Source: Cadophora sp. MPI-SDFR-AT-0126 (taxonomy: Eukaryota; Ascomycota; Leotiomycetes; Helotiales; Ploettnerulaceae). From it: a DNA stretch of 64,000 nucleotides. The DNA lies in assembly GCA_020747065.1 (NCBI GenBank), contig JAGMVK010000003.1, positions 1,178,001-1,242,000 on the forward strand, in the 5' to 3' direction. The notes beneath the pieces were generated by a model. It was not told where the DNA came from. It saw only the letters and a list, made by a program, of their open reading frames with translations, and made no database searches. Of the stretch, positions 35,215-48,711 are shown one piece after another (the first letter of the stretch is position 1; every line of letters begins with the position of its first letter). Made by a program: the position numbers and the translations under genes.

Positions 35215-36038
35215 ATGGCCCCCCTGTCTTCCAATTCCGAAAGGGACGGCGATGGCAAGAAGCGCCCTGTATCATGGACGGATAACCTCAATTCAACCGA
35301 CTGGGCTCACTACACTGACCCAAGGACCGTGATACCCACTCTCCTCCTGACAACAACGATTCTGGTGTCTACCCGACTCTATCGCTCATACCTCGCCCGA
35401 ATACCAGAAGCTACATACATACGCCCGCGGTTTTTCAGAAAACGGAGCTTGTTCGGAAAGGTTACGCGTGTCGGAGATGCAGACAATTTCCACCTCTTTC
35501 ACACGCCGGGTGGGAGACTGGCTGGTTGGGAGTGGGCGCCAGGCCGTAAAATCCCGGAGAGTAAGGGAGACTTGAAGAATAATACGGTAGGTCCTCGATG
35601 CTATGTGTTCGAGCATACAGCGTGAACTAATAGCTTCTATAGATACATGTACGGATTGCAGGAATCGATGCGCCTGAGAGTGCTCACTTCGGCAAGCCTG
35701 CCCAGCCGTATTCTGCGGAAGCGCTCGCATGGCTTAAGAACTACATACTGGATCGCCGTGTGCGAGCATACATCTACAAGCGGGATCATTATGAGCGTGT
35801 TGTGGCTACTGTATGGGTGCGGAGGTTTCTCTGGCGGAAGGATGTGGGCAAGGAGATGCTCAAGGCGGGATATGCTACACTTTATGAGGCTAAATCGGGT
35901 GCTGAGTTTGGAGATTACGAGGACAAATACAGAAAGGCAGAGCAGACAGCAAAGCGGAAGAAAAGGGGAATGTGGGCAGGCGCGGCGAAGAAAGACTTTG
36001 AGAGTCCAAGGGAGTTCAAAACCAGGACAGCTCAATGA
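35215..36038 (+). CDS. LCL3: Probable endonuclease LCL3 (staphylococcal nuclease fold)
   Basis: Two exons, 35215-35586 and 35643-36038, encode 255 residues. The N-terminal region contains [16 protein letters not shown] and one membrane segment at about residues 40-58 ([15 protein letters not shown]). The thermonuclease domain follows with [31 protein letters not shown] and [16 protein letters not shown], supplying the conserved Asp, Glu and Arg residues of the SNase active site. Fungal LCL3 is annotated as a mitochondrial or membrane-associated endonuclease linked to long chronological lifespan. An ATG five bases upstream (35210) lies in another frame and would encode a short overlapping peptide; 35215 is in frame with the family sequence. 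Confidence 0.92.
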
Positions 36039-37927
36039 TACGGAAATGAAATGATACCCGATTACTTTCTACCGAAGTTGGACACTAAAGAAATTACGTT
36101 TGTCTATCAACTTTATGTTAAGTTCTCTGTCTCTTGCTTCAAGGATCGAGAGATCTTTGGATGCTTACACCCCGAGTACAGACGGAAAGTATGGCCTCGT
36201 TTTACTGGGAGCCTCGGATGAGGCTGAGCCGTTCTCCCTTCCAGCCCTGCTGCATATTATACTCGGATGGTCCCAGAAAAACATTGAGGACCACTGCGAT
36301 ACCCTTTGGGCTCTGACCTTCAGAACTGACACATGGCTGGCGCAAGCTCCTTCGTCCCCTGCAGAAAGGCATCCTTCCACACGTGATGTTGGCAAGCAAA
36401 CGTCTCATGCGATCCGAATTTTGCCTGAGTATGCTTGTCGGAAGGCCGTCAGATCGTCTCAGCGGTTTGAGATTTCGCGGTCGTCTAGTAGGTGTGATTG
36501 GCCAATGGAATCATCGAAATGCAAACTTGGAAGAACAAGTCGAGAATAGAAGAAAGTGGACAAACAAAGTGTCGTGTGATGTTCTCATATGTTCATCCGG
36601 TATTAAATGCACGCACACACACACACACACAGTTTGGTCTGTAACGTGTGGAGAAACCTGAAATAGTGTTTGCGAAAGTATACCTAAAACAGTGATTGGA
36701 AGAATTGAACTTTCATGCAAGTGAAACACTCTCGTGATGAACGGTTCTCCTGGCGGTCGTACCTGGGCTTCACAGAGCAGCATCTGATCTGAACTTTGGC
36801 TGCACCGCTGCGCAATATTGTACCGAGAGCCCACTTTCCTGCCTCGCTTTCGCTCTCGCTCTCAATCTTCTTTCCCGCCATTCCCCTTTGACCTGCCATC
36901 CCATCTTCTCTCCTTCATCCGACCGTACATACCGTGTGCAATCCAGGCCTCGCTGCTACCAGACTCTCTTTTCGAATCGACTATCTGTCTCGTGTTTACT
37001 CGGTAAGTAATGCAGATAAGACCCCCCGTATACCACACCACCTCCTCCCTACCTTCTACGCCAGCCAGCCATAGTTCCAGGCCAGGCCAGGGACCCGGCC
37101 AGCAGGAGAGAGTGTGTGGGCTTTGACTGACAAGGAAAACGAAGGTCGTCGACGACCTCACGCTCTTTTAGAACCACAGACCAACAGCCAGCAAACCAGT
37201 CAGCCGCCCTTGATCGCGCAGATTCCTAGAGTATATCAGTATTCTCATCATCGAGCCCTCAATCGTCCCGAGATACCACCCGGCGCTGCACCACCAGACA
37301 GACGGACTTCAGACGAACGAAGCACCACACTCCTTTGCCCTCCTTACTCTCCCTACTTACAGTATATCCCCTGCGCGGCCGGAACACGCAGCAACCACCA
37401 AGACCGAACAGCGCTATCGATAGTTTGAATACCGCAACTCACAGCTCCCCGACTCAAGTCGACAGCAAGTGCGTCTTTACGACGAACATTCTTTGTTCCT
37501 GTCACTCCACATCCTGCGCGAGGTCAGTCGTGCACCACATCACACTATTTATCGCTTCGAGGCTCCGTGGCTTGGTCCAATCTAGCGATCAATATCTGCG
37601 GGCCCTGCCACTCGCACCCTCACCTCACCCTCACCTCCTTTCTCTCCGCTTCGTACCAAAATCTGAACCACGCGACGCTCATTAACGGCGAGGACCGCGG
37701 GGTTCAATTCACTGGACGACGCGATTACCGTTGAGACTCTCGCCGACAATTGACACTCGCTTTTTATTCGACTTAACTTCTGGCGATGGAATAGGATCGG
37801 GTCGCGTCCCGATGCAAGCCTGCGAAGACAAGGTTCGATACCAGCCACCGACCTTCGACCTCTTCCGCTCGCGGATTACAACAATCACAACACAGCGCCC
37901 TTCGTGTTGGTGCGCAGCGGTCTCGCG
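36039..37927. other. Spacer and probable long 5' leader of RAX2
   Basis: About 1.9 kb. A 149-codon frame at 36100-36549 (+) has no recognisable feature. A CA dinucleotide run is at about 36612-36631. From about 36900 on, pyrimidine-rich sequence resembling a fungal leader runs to the RAX2 start, with GTAAGT at 37002-37007 as a possible leader-intron donor. Confidence 0.45.
36612..36631. repeat. CA dinucleotide microsatellite
   Basis: About ten CA units, read directly. Confidence 0.9.
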
Positions 37928-40900
37928 ATGCAGCTTTCATCATGGCTGAGGCGTTCAGCTGCAGATCGGGCGTCTGCAATATCATGCGCGATTCTCTTAA
38001 CATCCCTTGCTCAGGTCTCAGAGGCAATCACTTTCAACCCCGTACCGTCTCCGAATGTCGATTTCAAGCAACTTGGCCGAGTTGGATTGGCGGGTGATTT
38101 TAATGGGATCTCGTTGTACCAGTTTGAGGGGCAGAACGAGAATGGATTTAATACAAACGGAAGCCAATCCGTGCTATCCCGATTCCCGACTGGAGGCTTC
38201 GCCAATCTCGCAGCGGCCGACGCTGGGATACAGACAATGTGTACATTTATGCTGGAGACTGGAGTAATGGCCGGAGTGGTTGTGGGAGGAAATTTTACGA
38301 GTTTGGGAGGAATAGAGTCACAGGGAGCTGCGCTGTTCAACCCGAACACTTCTGCTATAACGCCCTTGACTGGACTTTCTGGCCAGGTCTCTGCGTTGCT
38401 TTGCGACCAGGAATCAAGTACGGTATATGTGGGAGGCAGTTTCAAAGGTGCAAATTCGACAAACGCTATTGCTTGGGTAGGGACAGCTGGATGGACAAAT
38501 CTCCCTTTCGCTGGTTTTAATGGACCCGTCACATCCATCAGCAAGGCTTCAAATGGCAACATCATTTTTGGGGGTTCATTCACCGCGCTGGGAAATGCAA
38601 ACTCTACTGGCCCAAGGCTACCGGATCAGCAAATAATCAATATATCTGGTGCAAATCTCACCAGCGGCTCTTCAACCTCAACCGCTGGACTCAGCGACCC
38701 TGCCAACATTGTCTGCAAGACTGGTGGAGTAGACGGGCCCGGAAATACCTGGTTACTTGCTGACAATAGTCCGGGATTCTGGAAGGCAACTTTCGGCTTC
38801 GGGTTCCAGCCAACGAAGCTGAGATTATATAACACTCATCTGAATGGTCGAGGAACCAAGACCTGGCGTTATACCGCGTTTCCCATCAATGGGATAATGA
38901 ACTTCACCTATATCGATCCAGCGACTGGTCAGAATGCGTCCTGTTCTTCAGAGTGCCCGCTGAGCAGCGACAGCAGCGTACAGTTCCAGGATTTCCATTT
39001 TGTCAATGTGATTGGCATGAATAGCTTCCAGATTGACATATCGGCATTCTATGGCAGTGGAGGTGGATTGAATGGAATCGAGCTCTTCCAAGATGATATT
39101 TTCGCCTATGCTATCAACACATTCAATGAGCCTACCTGTGCTGGCATTGAGATCGCCTCAAGTGCAACTCAGACTGGACCTTGGATCGTGACGCCTTCTC
39201 AGCAGAGCGTTTCTGAATACCTGGCAGCATCTGTCTCTGACGTAAACCCAGCAAACGTTGTCTTTCTTCCAGATATCCGGCAATCTGGAAATTACTCTGT
39301 CAACATGTACACCCCAGGATGTATCCAGGACAACTCGTGTGCAAACCGAGGTAGAGTCAACGTTACAGGGGTTATGTCAAGCGGCGCTTCATTCACAACT
39401 GAAATTTTCCAGACAAATAATTTCGACAAATATGATCAGATATACTTTGGATTCATTGACGCTGGTAGTAGCTCTTTCCGTCCCTCTGTCACCCTTTCGG
39501 CCGTGGATGGTCAAGGGATCGACAACCTGACAATCGTGGCCCAACGTGTTGGCTTCACCCTCATTTCTTCGAGTGCGGGTCTCAACAGTCTGTTTGAATA
39601 TGATCCAACACAAGCAGTGATCGATACTGCTGACTTCGCCAATTCTACGTTCGATGTGGCTGGAATGAGTCTTCCAACTGGAGCAGGTGTCAACTCACTT
39701 CAGACCTCTGGCGGTACTACTTTTGTAGGAGGCAACTTTTCGACAGATGACTTCGACAACGTATTCGCTGTAACCAGTTCTGGTGCCACCCCCTTGGCAG
39801 GAAATGGACTCAATGGGGAAGTCTTCTCAATGCTGCTCAACGGAACCATCCTCTATGTCGGCGGGAAGTTCACAGACACCAAATCTGGAGGAAGCACAGG
39901 CTTAAGTAATGTTGCTGCTTATGACACATCCAAGAATACTTGGCTGCCCGTCGGCGCTGGTGTAAGTGGACAGGTGTCGAGTGTTGTCCCCTTAATCATG
40001 AATGTCACTACCAACACACCTGAGCTTGTCATCACTATCACTGGAGACTTCCAGCAGATCCTGGCATTTGGGAGCAATAGCTCTGTAGCCGTGACCGGAT
40101 TCGCAATTTGGGTGCCATCTCGTGGCAACTGGCTTCAGAATTTGGATTTCGCTACACCGTCAGTTACCGGACAGCTTACCGCGTCAGTCGATCTCCTGGA
40201 TGGAGAGACCCTTTTCGCTGGTTCTCTTTCGTCTTCTCAGCTAAGCGTGAACGGGGCCGCGGCTCTTTCGAATACTCTCAGCGCTCTGCCTGTCCGTATC
40301 CAGGCAACACAGGCTCAGTCCTCGACTGGTCTCACGAAGCGAGCCAACACGAGTCAAAATGTGTCTGGCGTTGTTACAGGCTTATTCTATGAGACTAGTG
40401 AACGAAATGTGACCATTCTCGGAGGACACTTTTCCGCAACAGCCTCAAATGGCTCGATAGTCAACAATCTCGTCTTCATCAACGGGTCAAATTCTGACAT
40501 CGTTACGGGCGTCGGATCATCGCTTTCTAACGACTCCACGATTCTCGCCATGGCGATTCAAGAAGATACCTTGTACGCTGGCGGCTCAATCTCTGGAACC
40601 GTCAACGGCGGTGATGTGACTGGGCTTGTGTCGTTCAATCTTATCACTGCGTCATTCGGCACCCAACCACCGTCACTTTCTGGAGGAAATGTTAACGCTA
40701 TCTCAATAAGACCAGATTCTGGCGACGTCTATGCGGCTGGCAGCTTCTCTGCCGCAGGATCCCTCGATTGTCCTGCAGTGTGTGTTTTCGTCTCCACAGC
40801 GTCCCAATGGGATCGACCTGGATCGAACCTTGCCGGAACTGCCAATGCAATGACTTGGGCCAGCTCAACCTCCCTTATAGCTGGTGGTGCTCTCACTGTG

Positions 40901-41659
40901 GATGGAGGAAACATCTCACTCGCTACATATGATACCAAGTCCCAATCTTGGACAGCCGCAATACGAGCAAGCGCAATTCCTGGACCTGTCACTGCCCTGA
41001 CTGCAGCCAACAGCGATGCATCTCAGCTCTGGGTTGCAGGGATTGCCGCGAACGGTTCGACTTTCCTTATGAAATTTGATGGCACGACATGGAACTCTGT
41101 TGGTGACGCCCTAGGCAGTGGGACAAAGATCCACGGCCTTCAAGTCTTACCACTGACCGAGAACCACGACTCTTCCGACATGTTATCGGCAAACCAAGCA
41201 CTCATGATCACGGGATCACTGAACCTTCCTGGATTTGGCAACGCATCTGCCGTACTCTTCAATGGCACAACCTTTCAGCCGTTCGCTCTTACATCGAGCT
41301 CCTCGAACACTGGTGGGAGTATATCCCAGATTTTCTCCCAACGGCAAAACTTCTTCAATACTCCAGGTAGGTCATTTTGTCGCAAGGTACAGACTCTATG
41401 CTAATCCACCACAGGCGGCAAACTTGCCAAGGGCTTTGTTGTTCTAATCGCCCTGGCTATTGCGCTTGGCCTGATCTTCTTCCTCGTTATCGCTGGTGTA
41501 GTCGCTGAGCGCATCAGGCGCAAGCGGGAAGGGTATGTTCCTGCACCAACAGCCAGCTTCGATAGGAGCCAAGGTCTCTCACGAGTGCCGCCAGAGCAAC
41601 TCTTTGGCTCGTTGGCTCAGGGTCGTAGTGGTGTTGAGAAGCAGAGCACGAGGATATAA
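37928..41659 (+). CDS. RAX2: Rax2-like cell-polarity membrane protein
   Basis: Two exons, 37928-41366 and 41415-41659, encode about 1227 residues. A signal-peptide-like segment occupies residues about 18-37 (ISCAILLTSLAQVSEA). The large extracellular part repeats short blocks such as VYVGGSFKGA, LYVGGKFTDT, LYAGGSISG and VYAAGSFSA, consistent with a beta-propeller, and carries many N-x-S/T sequons. Exon 2 adds one transmembrane helix (about residues 1152-1176) and a short basic, Ser-rich cytoplasmic tail. In yeast Rax2 marks cell poles with Rax1 for bipolar budding; in filamentous fungi it is linked to polarised growth. Transfer of either role is inference. Confidence 0.92.
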
Positions 41660-44222
41660 TACCAGTATTGTGATGGCGTTTGGCTTAATTAAGGGGCGTT
41701 CTGGATAAGGTCGACTGGCAGGCCTTCTCCTCTTCTTGTTGATGTTCTCTGACAATAGTTCGGCGTTTTACATACAGAGCAATGCGCTCTTTGCTCCTTG
41801 ACGGGCATCTATGACGGCCTTTTTTTACGACAAAGGCACCACGCATGGCGCCGAATCTACGGCTTTCGTACACTCATTTCCTTCTTACCTAGCGAGAGCC
41901 TAATGTTTAGAGCTACTACCCCTTGATGTTTTTCCTTCAATCCCTTGATCTTCTCTTTGTAAGATAACTTTCACTGCAGCCCCGACACAAGGCTGCGAGG
42001 TTGGGCAGGTCAAAAATGTATGTAATGTACCAGTCGATGCGCAACACTTTGAGCGTAGCGAAATGAATAATTCAAACTACCCGCAATTCCATGTACATTT
42101 TGCATCTACTATGGAACTTCTCTGCCATCAAGATTATCGATCTACTTACTTTCGTCGAGTTCTCCCATGCTTGTCTCTCACCACTAGAGTCAGGAAAAGG
42201 GCCAAAAAGATTGCGCTTCTGTCAACATGTCGATAAGTGAAGCTATGGACGGGAGATTGTGATCATCAAAATCAAGAAAGATGCAGACCTTTCTGGGGAT
42301 GCTTTCGGGCCTTTAGAGAATGAGATGGCAAGTTGAGTCTAACGAATGACCTGGTCATGAGGAGCTAGTAAATTGCTACTCGCCGACCAGATGCCTTCTC
42401 TGAGATGTGGAGGAGCATTGACGCTTTTGTGGTGGCTTCAAAGCTGATCTGAATCTCTGATGCAAGGCTGCTCGGGATTCTCCAGTCAGCCAAGATATCG
42501 AACCTGGCTCAGGCTGATGCTCAACGACCAGCATTCGAACTACCTCTTGCAGATTGACAGTCCCCAGATCTCGGTAATTAGGACGATGTTCCTTGAGAGT
42601 TTGGCCGCTCGAGACGTTCGTGCGGGTGAGTCGGGAGGAGCAATAAAGGTAAATTCTCCTTTGGGCGGGCCTGTCCTCCCTCCGCCTCCAGAACCTAGAT
42701 ATCAACATCTACACCAATCTCAACCTTGCAAAATGCCGGAGTAATATTTGATTCACGGCATCTCGTGACTTGAGACATTCTTCGGTGAGATGCTCGGGGA
42801 GATTCAGATTTAAGCTCTTGTAACTTTCTGAAGCAGCAGCTATGGGTGTCGATCCTCAACGGTTACGGGAGAGGCGACGCACGGCAGGGGGCTGGAGGAA
42901 ATGAGACTGCAAGGCCGGATGTGGGGGATCACCGAAACGAGGGAAACAAAGGGTAAAGGGGCCAGGGGTAAACCTGAGCCCTAACCTCTTTGTTGATGCT
43001 GAAACACAATCGGTCGATCCTCTCCCCTGCCAGCGGGGTGCGCAGCGATGAGATGAGATGAGCTTCGACATGGGGGAAGCTCTTGGGCCGTAGCCACTAC
43101 TGAATCTGAACAAGCTACTGGGAAAATAATAATAAAATAAAATAAATATTGGAGTTATTAGGGGGGAAAATGTGCCCGAGCTTCAACTGTGTCCGCACAG
43201 TCCTCGGCATTTGGCGCATGTGTCAAAAAGACTCTCAAGTAGGGTCGAAATATGGGAAGGGGGCGGATATGAGATTGACAGGTACGGTCCGGACGGTGGT
43301 GATGATCATGTTGAAAGGTGCCAGCCTGCTGGACCAGAGGACCAGGTAACGCGCTGTGCATGAGGAGATCTTCAGGAACGCACAGATGCAGAATTCAAAA
43401 TTCTTTTTTACATGGGATGAGCTTATCAGATGATGCTTGACAGGTGGGGACTGCCAAATTAACAAACAAACAAGCGAAACAAAAAGGTGAGATATGAATG
43501 AGGCTGTTTTTTTCTTCTGACTTGACTGCACCGAGACTGCGAGATGTGACAGTCGAGGGAGTGGTAATATCCTCAGCGGTGTGCAAGTAGGGAGGGAGAG
43601 GAGAGTGTACTTCGGAAGTTTCGTGGGTAGGGTAGGGTTGAGTAGGGGTTCATCTCGGCACAGGAGCCGAACTGGACTGACTGATTGGATTGACTGACTG
43701 GACTGCCACCATTACCACTGCCTCCATGCAGCGCAGCCTGCAAGAGTGCAGATACGGGCAGCAGCCGACAACCGTAAACAAGAATGGAGGGAGTCGTGAA
43801 AAAAACATTTTGATCGGATGTTGAGTTAGCTACCAAAATACGTCGACTGGTGGATAAGTAAGGCAAGGCAAGGTAGGGTGTAGGGTAAGGAAGGGTAACG
43901 ACTTAATGGACGCAGAGCAGAAGAGGCTCGAGAAACGGGGAACTGCGGCTGTTGCGATTCTAAGTGCGAAGTGAAGTGAAGTCCTCTCGATCTTCAGGGA
44001 CTTGAACTTGCATCTGGTGGCGTTGGTGGCTGTCCGGAAACACTTTCTCCGTAGTTGATTGAGTCTTGTCGTCTCGACGGCGTGACGGATGAAGTCTCTC
44101 GAAAGCTAAAGTAGCTCGCTCGCTCGAGATGGTGATGCTTCTAACTTTAATTTTGCCGTGGCACAGCACGGCATACGGGCGGAGTAGTTGTAGTAAACGT
44201 ACGCTTCAGCGAGTCATAAGTG

Positions 44223-44240
44223 AAAAAAAAAAGGGGGGGG
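44223..44240 (+). repeat. A10-G8 homopurine tract
   Basis: Ten A followed directly by eight G, read directly; lengths of such tracts are error-prone in sequencing. Confidence 0.85.
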
Positions 44241-44369
44241 CCTGAAGCAGGCAGCTGACTACTACAACTGTACAGTTCGTTCCAGTTCGGGACCTTCTAA
44301 GTTAGTCGTGGCGGAGTAGCAGTCACGATGAGATCGGAACCGTTTTTTATGTTTTTGTGACACTGTTGG

Positions 44370-44413
<44 letters not shown>
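44370..44413. repeat. TGAT tetranucleotide microsatellite
   Basis: About eleven perfect TGAT units. Confidence 0.95.
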
Positions 44414-44417
<4 letters not shown>

Positions 44418-44643
44418 TTGCTTCCACGGACTACCCACCGGCAAAGGAGAACTGGATCCTTTACTTTCCCGCGAACCTGGAAACGCTCGACTCCAAAACG
44501 AAGTTGCTGTTTTGCTTGCCAGCACAGGATCCACATACGACACGCACGCACGCACGCCGGGGCGCTGGCTGGTGGGTCGGTCGGTGGATGTGAAGTGAAA
44601 GACATCTTCCCAATTTCCATAGCTTGCGCTTGGCAGACTGTTT

Positions 44644-44697
44644 GACTGACTGACTGACTGACTGACTGACTGACTGACTGACTGACTGACTGACTGA
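44644..44697. repeat. TGAC tetranucleotide microsatellite
   Basis: About thirteen TGAC units, 230 bp after the TGAT array and differing by one transition per unit. Confidence 0.95.
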
Positions 44698-47600
44698 GTG
44701 ACTGACTACTGAGTGAGTGACCACTGTCCCAAAGTCTTGGAGCGAAGTGGAGTGGAGTGTGGTGAAGCTTGAGAAGCGGAAAACTTCGAGGCGGAAGCAG
44801 ACATCCTTTTCCCACAGCTAGTCAACACCCTCAGCGTTCAGGGTTTGTTTTTCTGTCTGGGGGCTTGATTCGCTACATCCATTCTGAGGACGGCAGAGTG
44901 ACGTTTGCATGAATGCAGCTCATCTCATCTCACCCACTCATACGGAGCAGACACAGCACTCAACTCAATCGCTGCATCAGTCAGTGCATTGATTGATTGC
45001 TGGCTGGGGCTTGACCGCCTCTTCTCAAGGCTGCCCGCTCGCTCAGTGGCCAACGCTGAAATGCCTGTTTTGTTTCGCTGTAGAGGTGGCGTGCTTGTGC
45101 TGCTGCTGCTGCCCGTCTGATGTCGTTCGCATCAAACTCTCCACCAATTCAGGGCAATAACCTCTTCGTCACCGACTCATCAGGTTATCATCGTGGCCTA
45201 CGGACTAGTATTATCTCGACCTGGGAATTCCCTACGTCTCCGTACTCAGTAGTGTTTATAATTCGCTATTTCATGAGTCAGGCACGATAAGAGTGGTGGG
45301 ACTCTTCCAAAGTGCACACAAGGGCACACACTCTACTACAGATACTCCGTGACTTGTAATTACTGCTGTTGGCCGTGGCCCTACTGTGAAGATTGAAAGC
45401 CAGACAGAAGTCTTGATGGTGACTTGCTGAGTTCCCAATTGCCGTCCGGATCGACGTGCTTCCCGGGGTTAGTCTATTGAAACCCAGCAGCAGGAAATAA
45501 GAGCTGACCGACCCACCGATGCTTCCTCGGCCCTTTCGTGAGGCCAGTAGTGGGTGAGTGAGTGAATAGTGAGTGAGTTGGTGTAACGCTCTCCACCTCT
45601 CTAACTGTTTCCTCTCCCCTGCAGGGACGAGGGCAAGCCACAATCGCATTGCCCTACCTTATTTTCACCACCAGACACATAAAACAAGTGCGTTTGGGGA
45701 CCGTGCAAGCATTCTAACCTTCCTGGCCTTCCATTATCGCGGCTGTTATTAAAGATCGTGGTAATCTCATTCCCCATCCATATCCCCATCCCCATCTCAT
45801 CGATGGCGGCGGCGGCGGCGTTCGACACTCTCGAATCACAGAGCCTGCAGGACGCCATCGGGCTAATCCTCGGCCTTGCATACCCCGACCTTTGTCCTTG
45901 CCCGTCCTTTGGCCCCTCGTCTCCAGTCTCTGGTCTCCAGTTACTTGTCTCAAATTGGGATGGAAGCAACCGGGATGCAGACAATACAGTACATAGCGAT
46001 GGAATTTGGATTTGGGGGCTGCAGATTCGTGCGGCAGAGCAACAAGTCCAAGTCTTCCTGGCAGCGGCGTAGGCCCCTTTAGCTTTGGCAATTGGATGTC
46101 AAGCGCAAACCCGAACGCCTGTCTTACTTTACTCCATACTCCATTCTGGGGAAAGACACGAAAAAGTGGCCCGGCTTGCGGAAGTATCCACCCTCCTGAG
46201 AAATTTGACAATGCGGTACACTTGTACGAATACCTGCAAGTGCTGGTGGACAGGTACCGAATCTCCAATTGAGACTGGCATACATCTCCAATTCACGAGA
46301 TGCCTCGGAACCCAGATTTTACCCGGATGTGCTAACGCACTCGCTGAAGTTGAATTCGCAATCGACTAGCAGAACGAACGCACAGATCTATCAGATGAAC
46401 GGTGCGGACAAAAGAAATAACGCGCAGAAAAGAGACAGAAAAATCCGTCTTGGCTGGTCTTGTTTTGGCTAATGACAATAGATGATTGTTTCTGATTCGA
46501 ATAATGGAATGGATTTGGATTGGGTTATCATATCAGAGCTGATATTGAGCACATCGAGTCCGATCGCCAGCCGCTCCTGATGCGTCAGAGCCCCGGTCAT
46601 ACCCTCGCAAGATGGGCATCTCTGAAATGCCATGTCTGTTGTTCGCCGCGCAAAGCGTCTGTCTCCAAATTCTTGGACATAGATGTGCTGGCTTTGTGTT
46701 TGCGCGTGCTTGTGTTCTCTTTCCTTGTCAAGCCAGCCCGGAGAACACAATCGGGTCTCGTCTCCTCTTCCACGGCATAGGAACCTGGCGTTTGTTAGTT
46801 TTGCTACCAACAAGCCAGTCTGATGGGATCAATCAGTCAATCAATTCGTTTCCTGAATTACATACACATCTACATCCACATCACCCCTGTCGTCCTATCA
46901 AGTCACCCGCGATATCTGTGCCCTTGCAGGGAGATGGTCCCCGCGGACCCCTACGATTTTTCGTCCGCCTCGTCCTTCCTCGAACGCCACTCAATTGTTC
47001 GATATCCGCGCCCATCCGCTTCCCCACATGCACAGATGCTCATCTACCGAGGCCATTTCAGGCTGTGCGTGAATCGTATTTCTGCTAGAGCTGAGCTAGC
47101 TGCAATGCAGTAGTGTATCTTATTATCAATGTTATCAAGCACAAGAGGGGTCGGACACAGAGAGAGCATGAAAGAGGGCTCGCTCGTTCAAACTGCCCAG
47201 AGATTGCATGCAATTATTAACTGGGGCGGAGGTCACGTCCGCCTCCATTTGCGAGTTACCTTCTGGAGATGTCGTACTTTGGAGATGCCAAGACTAGAAA
47301 CAATTTGCGGATCGATCTCAAGAGGCTTGCAGGCTTCTTAGAGTCTTGGGATAAGCAGGCAAGGGAGGGAATACAAATGTTGAAGCGCCAAAAAGTCGGC
47401 AACGGAAGAGGCCAAAAGTGACTTGCGACATTCCATACAGTCATTCAGTACATAGGTGCCTGGGCTATGAAGCTGGGCGTTTGTCCGAACTTCCCCATCG
47501 TGCATGTATGTTTGGAAGTATGTATGTGTGTGATGTTCACCTCACACTCTCTCTCTCTGTTCAATTCGCCTCCACGATCAAGGGAACTTCCCGTGTACTC

Positions 47601-48671
47601 CTTTCCCTGCAGCTCATCCCATCCCATCCCACCCTTTCCCTCCCCTCCCCTGCCCTGACCTGCCCTGTGCCCACCTCAGATCACGATTATCGCAAGCTTG
47701 TGGGACGAGCGTCATTCGGGGTCCATCGTCAAGTACCTTTCGTACTCAGGGCTTGCGGCTTCAGCCAGTCATGGCCTCCGCTCGACGCCACTGAATCACT
47801 GGGCCGGCACACCTGTGCCTGAGTGGCTGAAGCTCCACTCTTTCAAGCTCGTAGGATTCGGAATTTTGAAAAAGGTCAAAGTCGGGTCAAGGTCAAGGGC
47901 GAAGTCGAACCAAGTCCTGCTTTGGGGATGTTTTTGAACTGGAATTCGGATTCGTGCCGTCATGTCTCTTCCAATGATTGCCACCGCCTTGTGTTGTATT
48001 GTGTTCTGTTATGTTGCGTTCTGTTCTGCGCTGAACCCAGGTCCTCCCTGTCCTTGTACGAAAGTACGTACAATTCGGACGGTACGGCTAGAAGCCTGCC
48101 CTATCTATCTCGTTATTTTCCGCAAAGCTCTCTGTCTCCATCCAACACCTAAGCCGTAGCTGCTGTTCTCATTCACCAGGCATATTATCATGTCATAACT
48201 CAACCCATCGCATGCCATCTCAAAAGAGCTGAAGGGAGCTGAGCTAGTGGGGAGGGAGGGAGGCATGCTTCTTCGAGCCAGCCAATCAATTAACGTCAGG
48301 CAAGACAAGACAAGGCAAGGTAGGTAAGGTAAGGCACGGCACGGCACTCATATCTGCCTGTGTGTCTGTCTGTCTCTCTGTCTCTCTGTCATGGACGTGC
48401 GCTTCGCACGATCTAGCGAGTTTCACAGTTCCCTGCTCTTCTTTCTTTCAGTCGCCACACTCTAAATACACACCCCCTTTTCCGACTCCACTCTCCACAG
48501 GGCAAATGCAAGCTACTCTCCGCTCAACTCGATCCGCCCAACCTGACCAGGCTAGACAGCTAGCTAGCTAGCATCAAAGTCCGAGTCCACAGCGAAGAGG
48601 TCCCATTTTTATCACCATATCGACTGTCCTATTGGCAAATGTGGTACGCGGGTGGCTGTCAGTGGTGCGTG

Positions 48672-48711
48672 CCTCTCCTCCCCTCTCCTCTCCTCTCCTC
48701 TCCCCTCCCCC
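48672..48711. repeat. TCTCC/CCTCT pyrimidine microsatellite
   Basis: Tandem pentamers of C and T, read directly. Confidence 0.85.

Noticed and set aside
36100..36549. 149-codon frame after LCL3
   Set aside because: No recognisable family, starts just after the LCL3 stop and ends near a CA repeat; more likely 3' UTR or spacer.
45714..46268. 184-codon minus-strand frame overlapping a 104-codon plus-strand frame
   Set aside because: Both strands are open over the same GC-rich segment; no motif or conserved feature.
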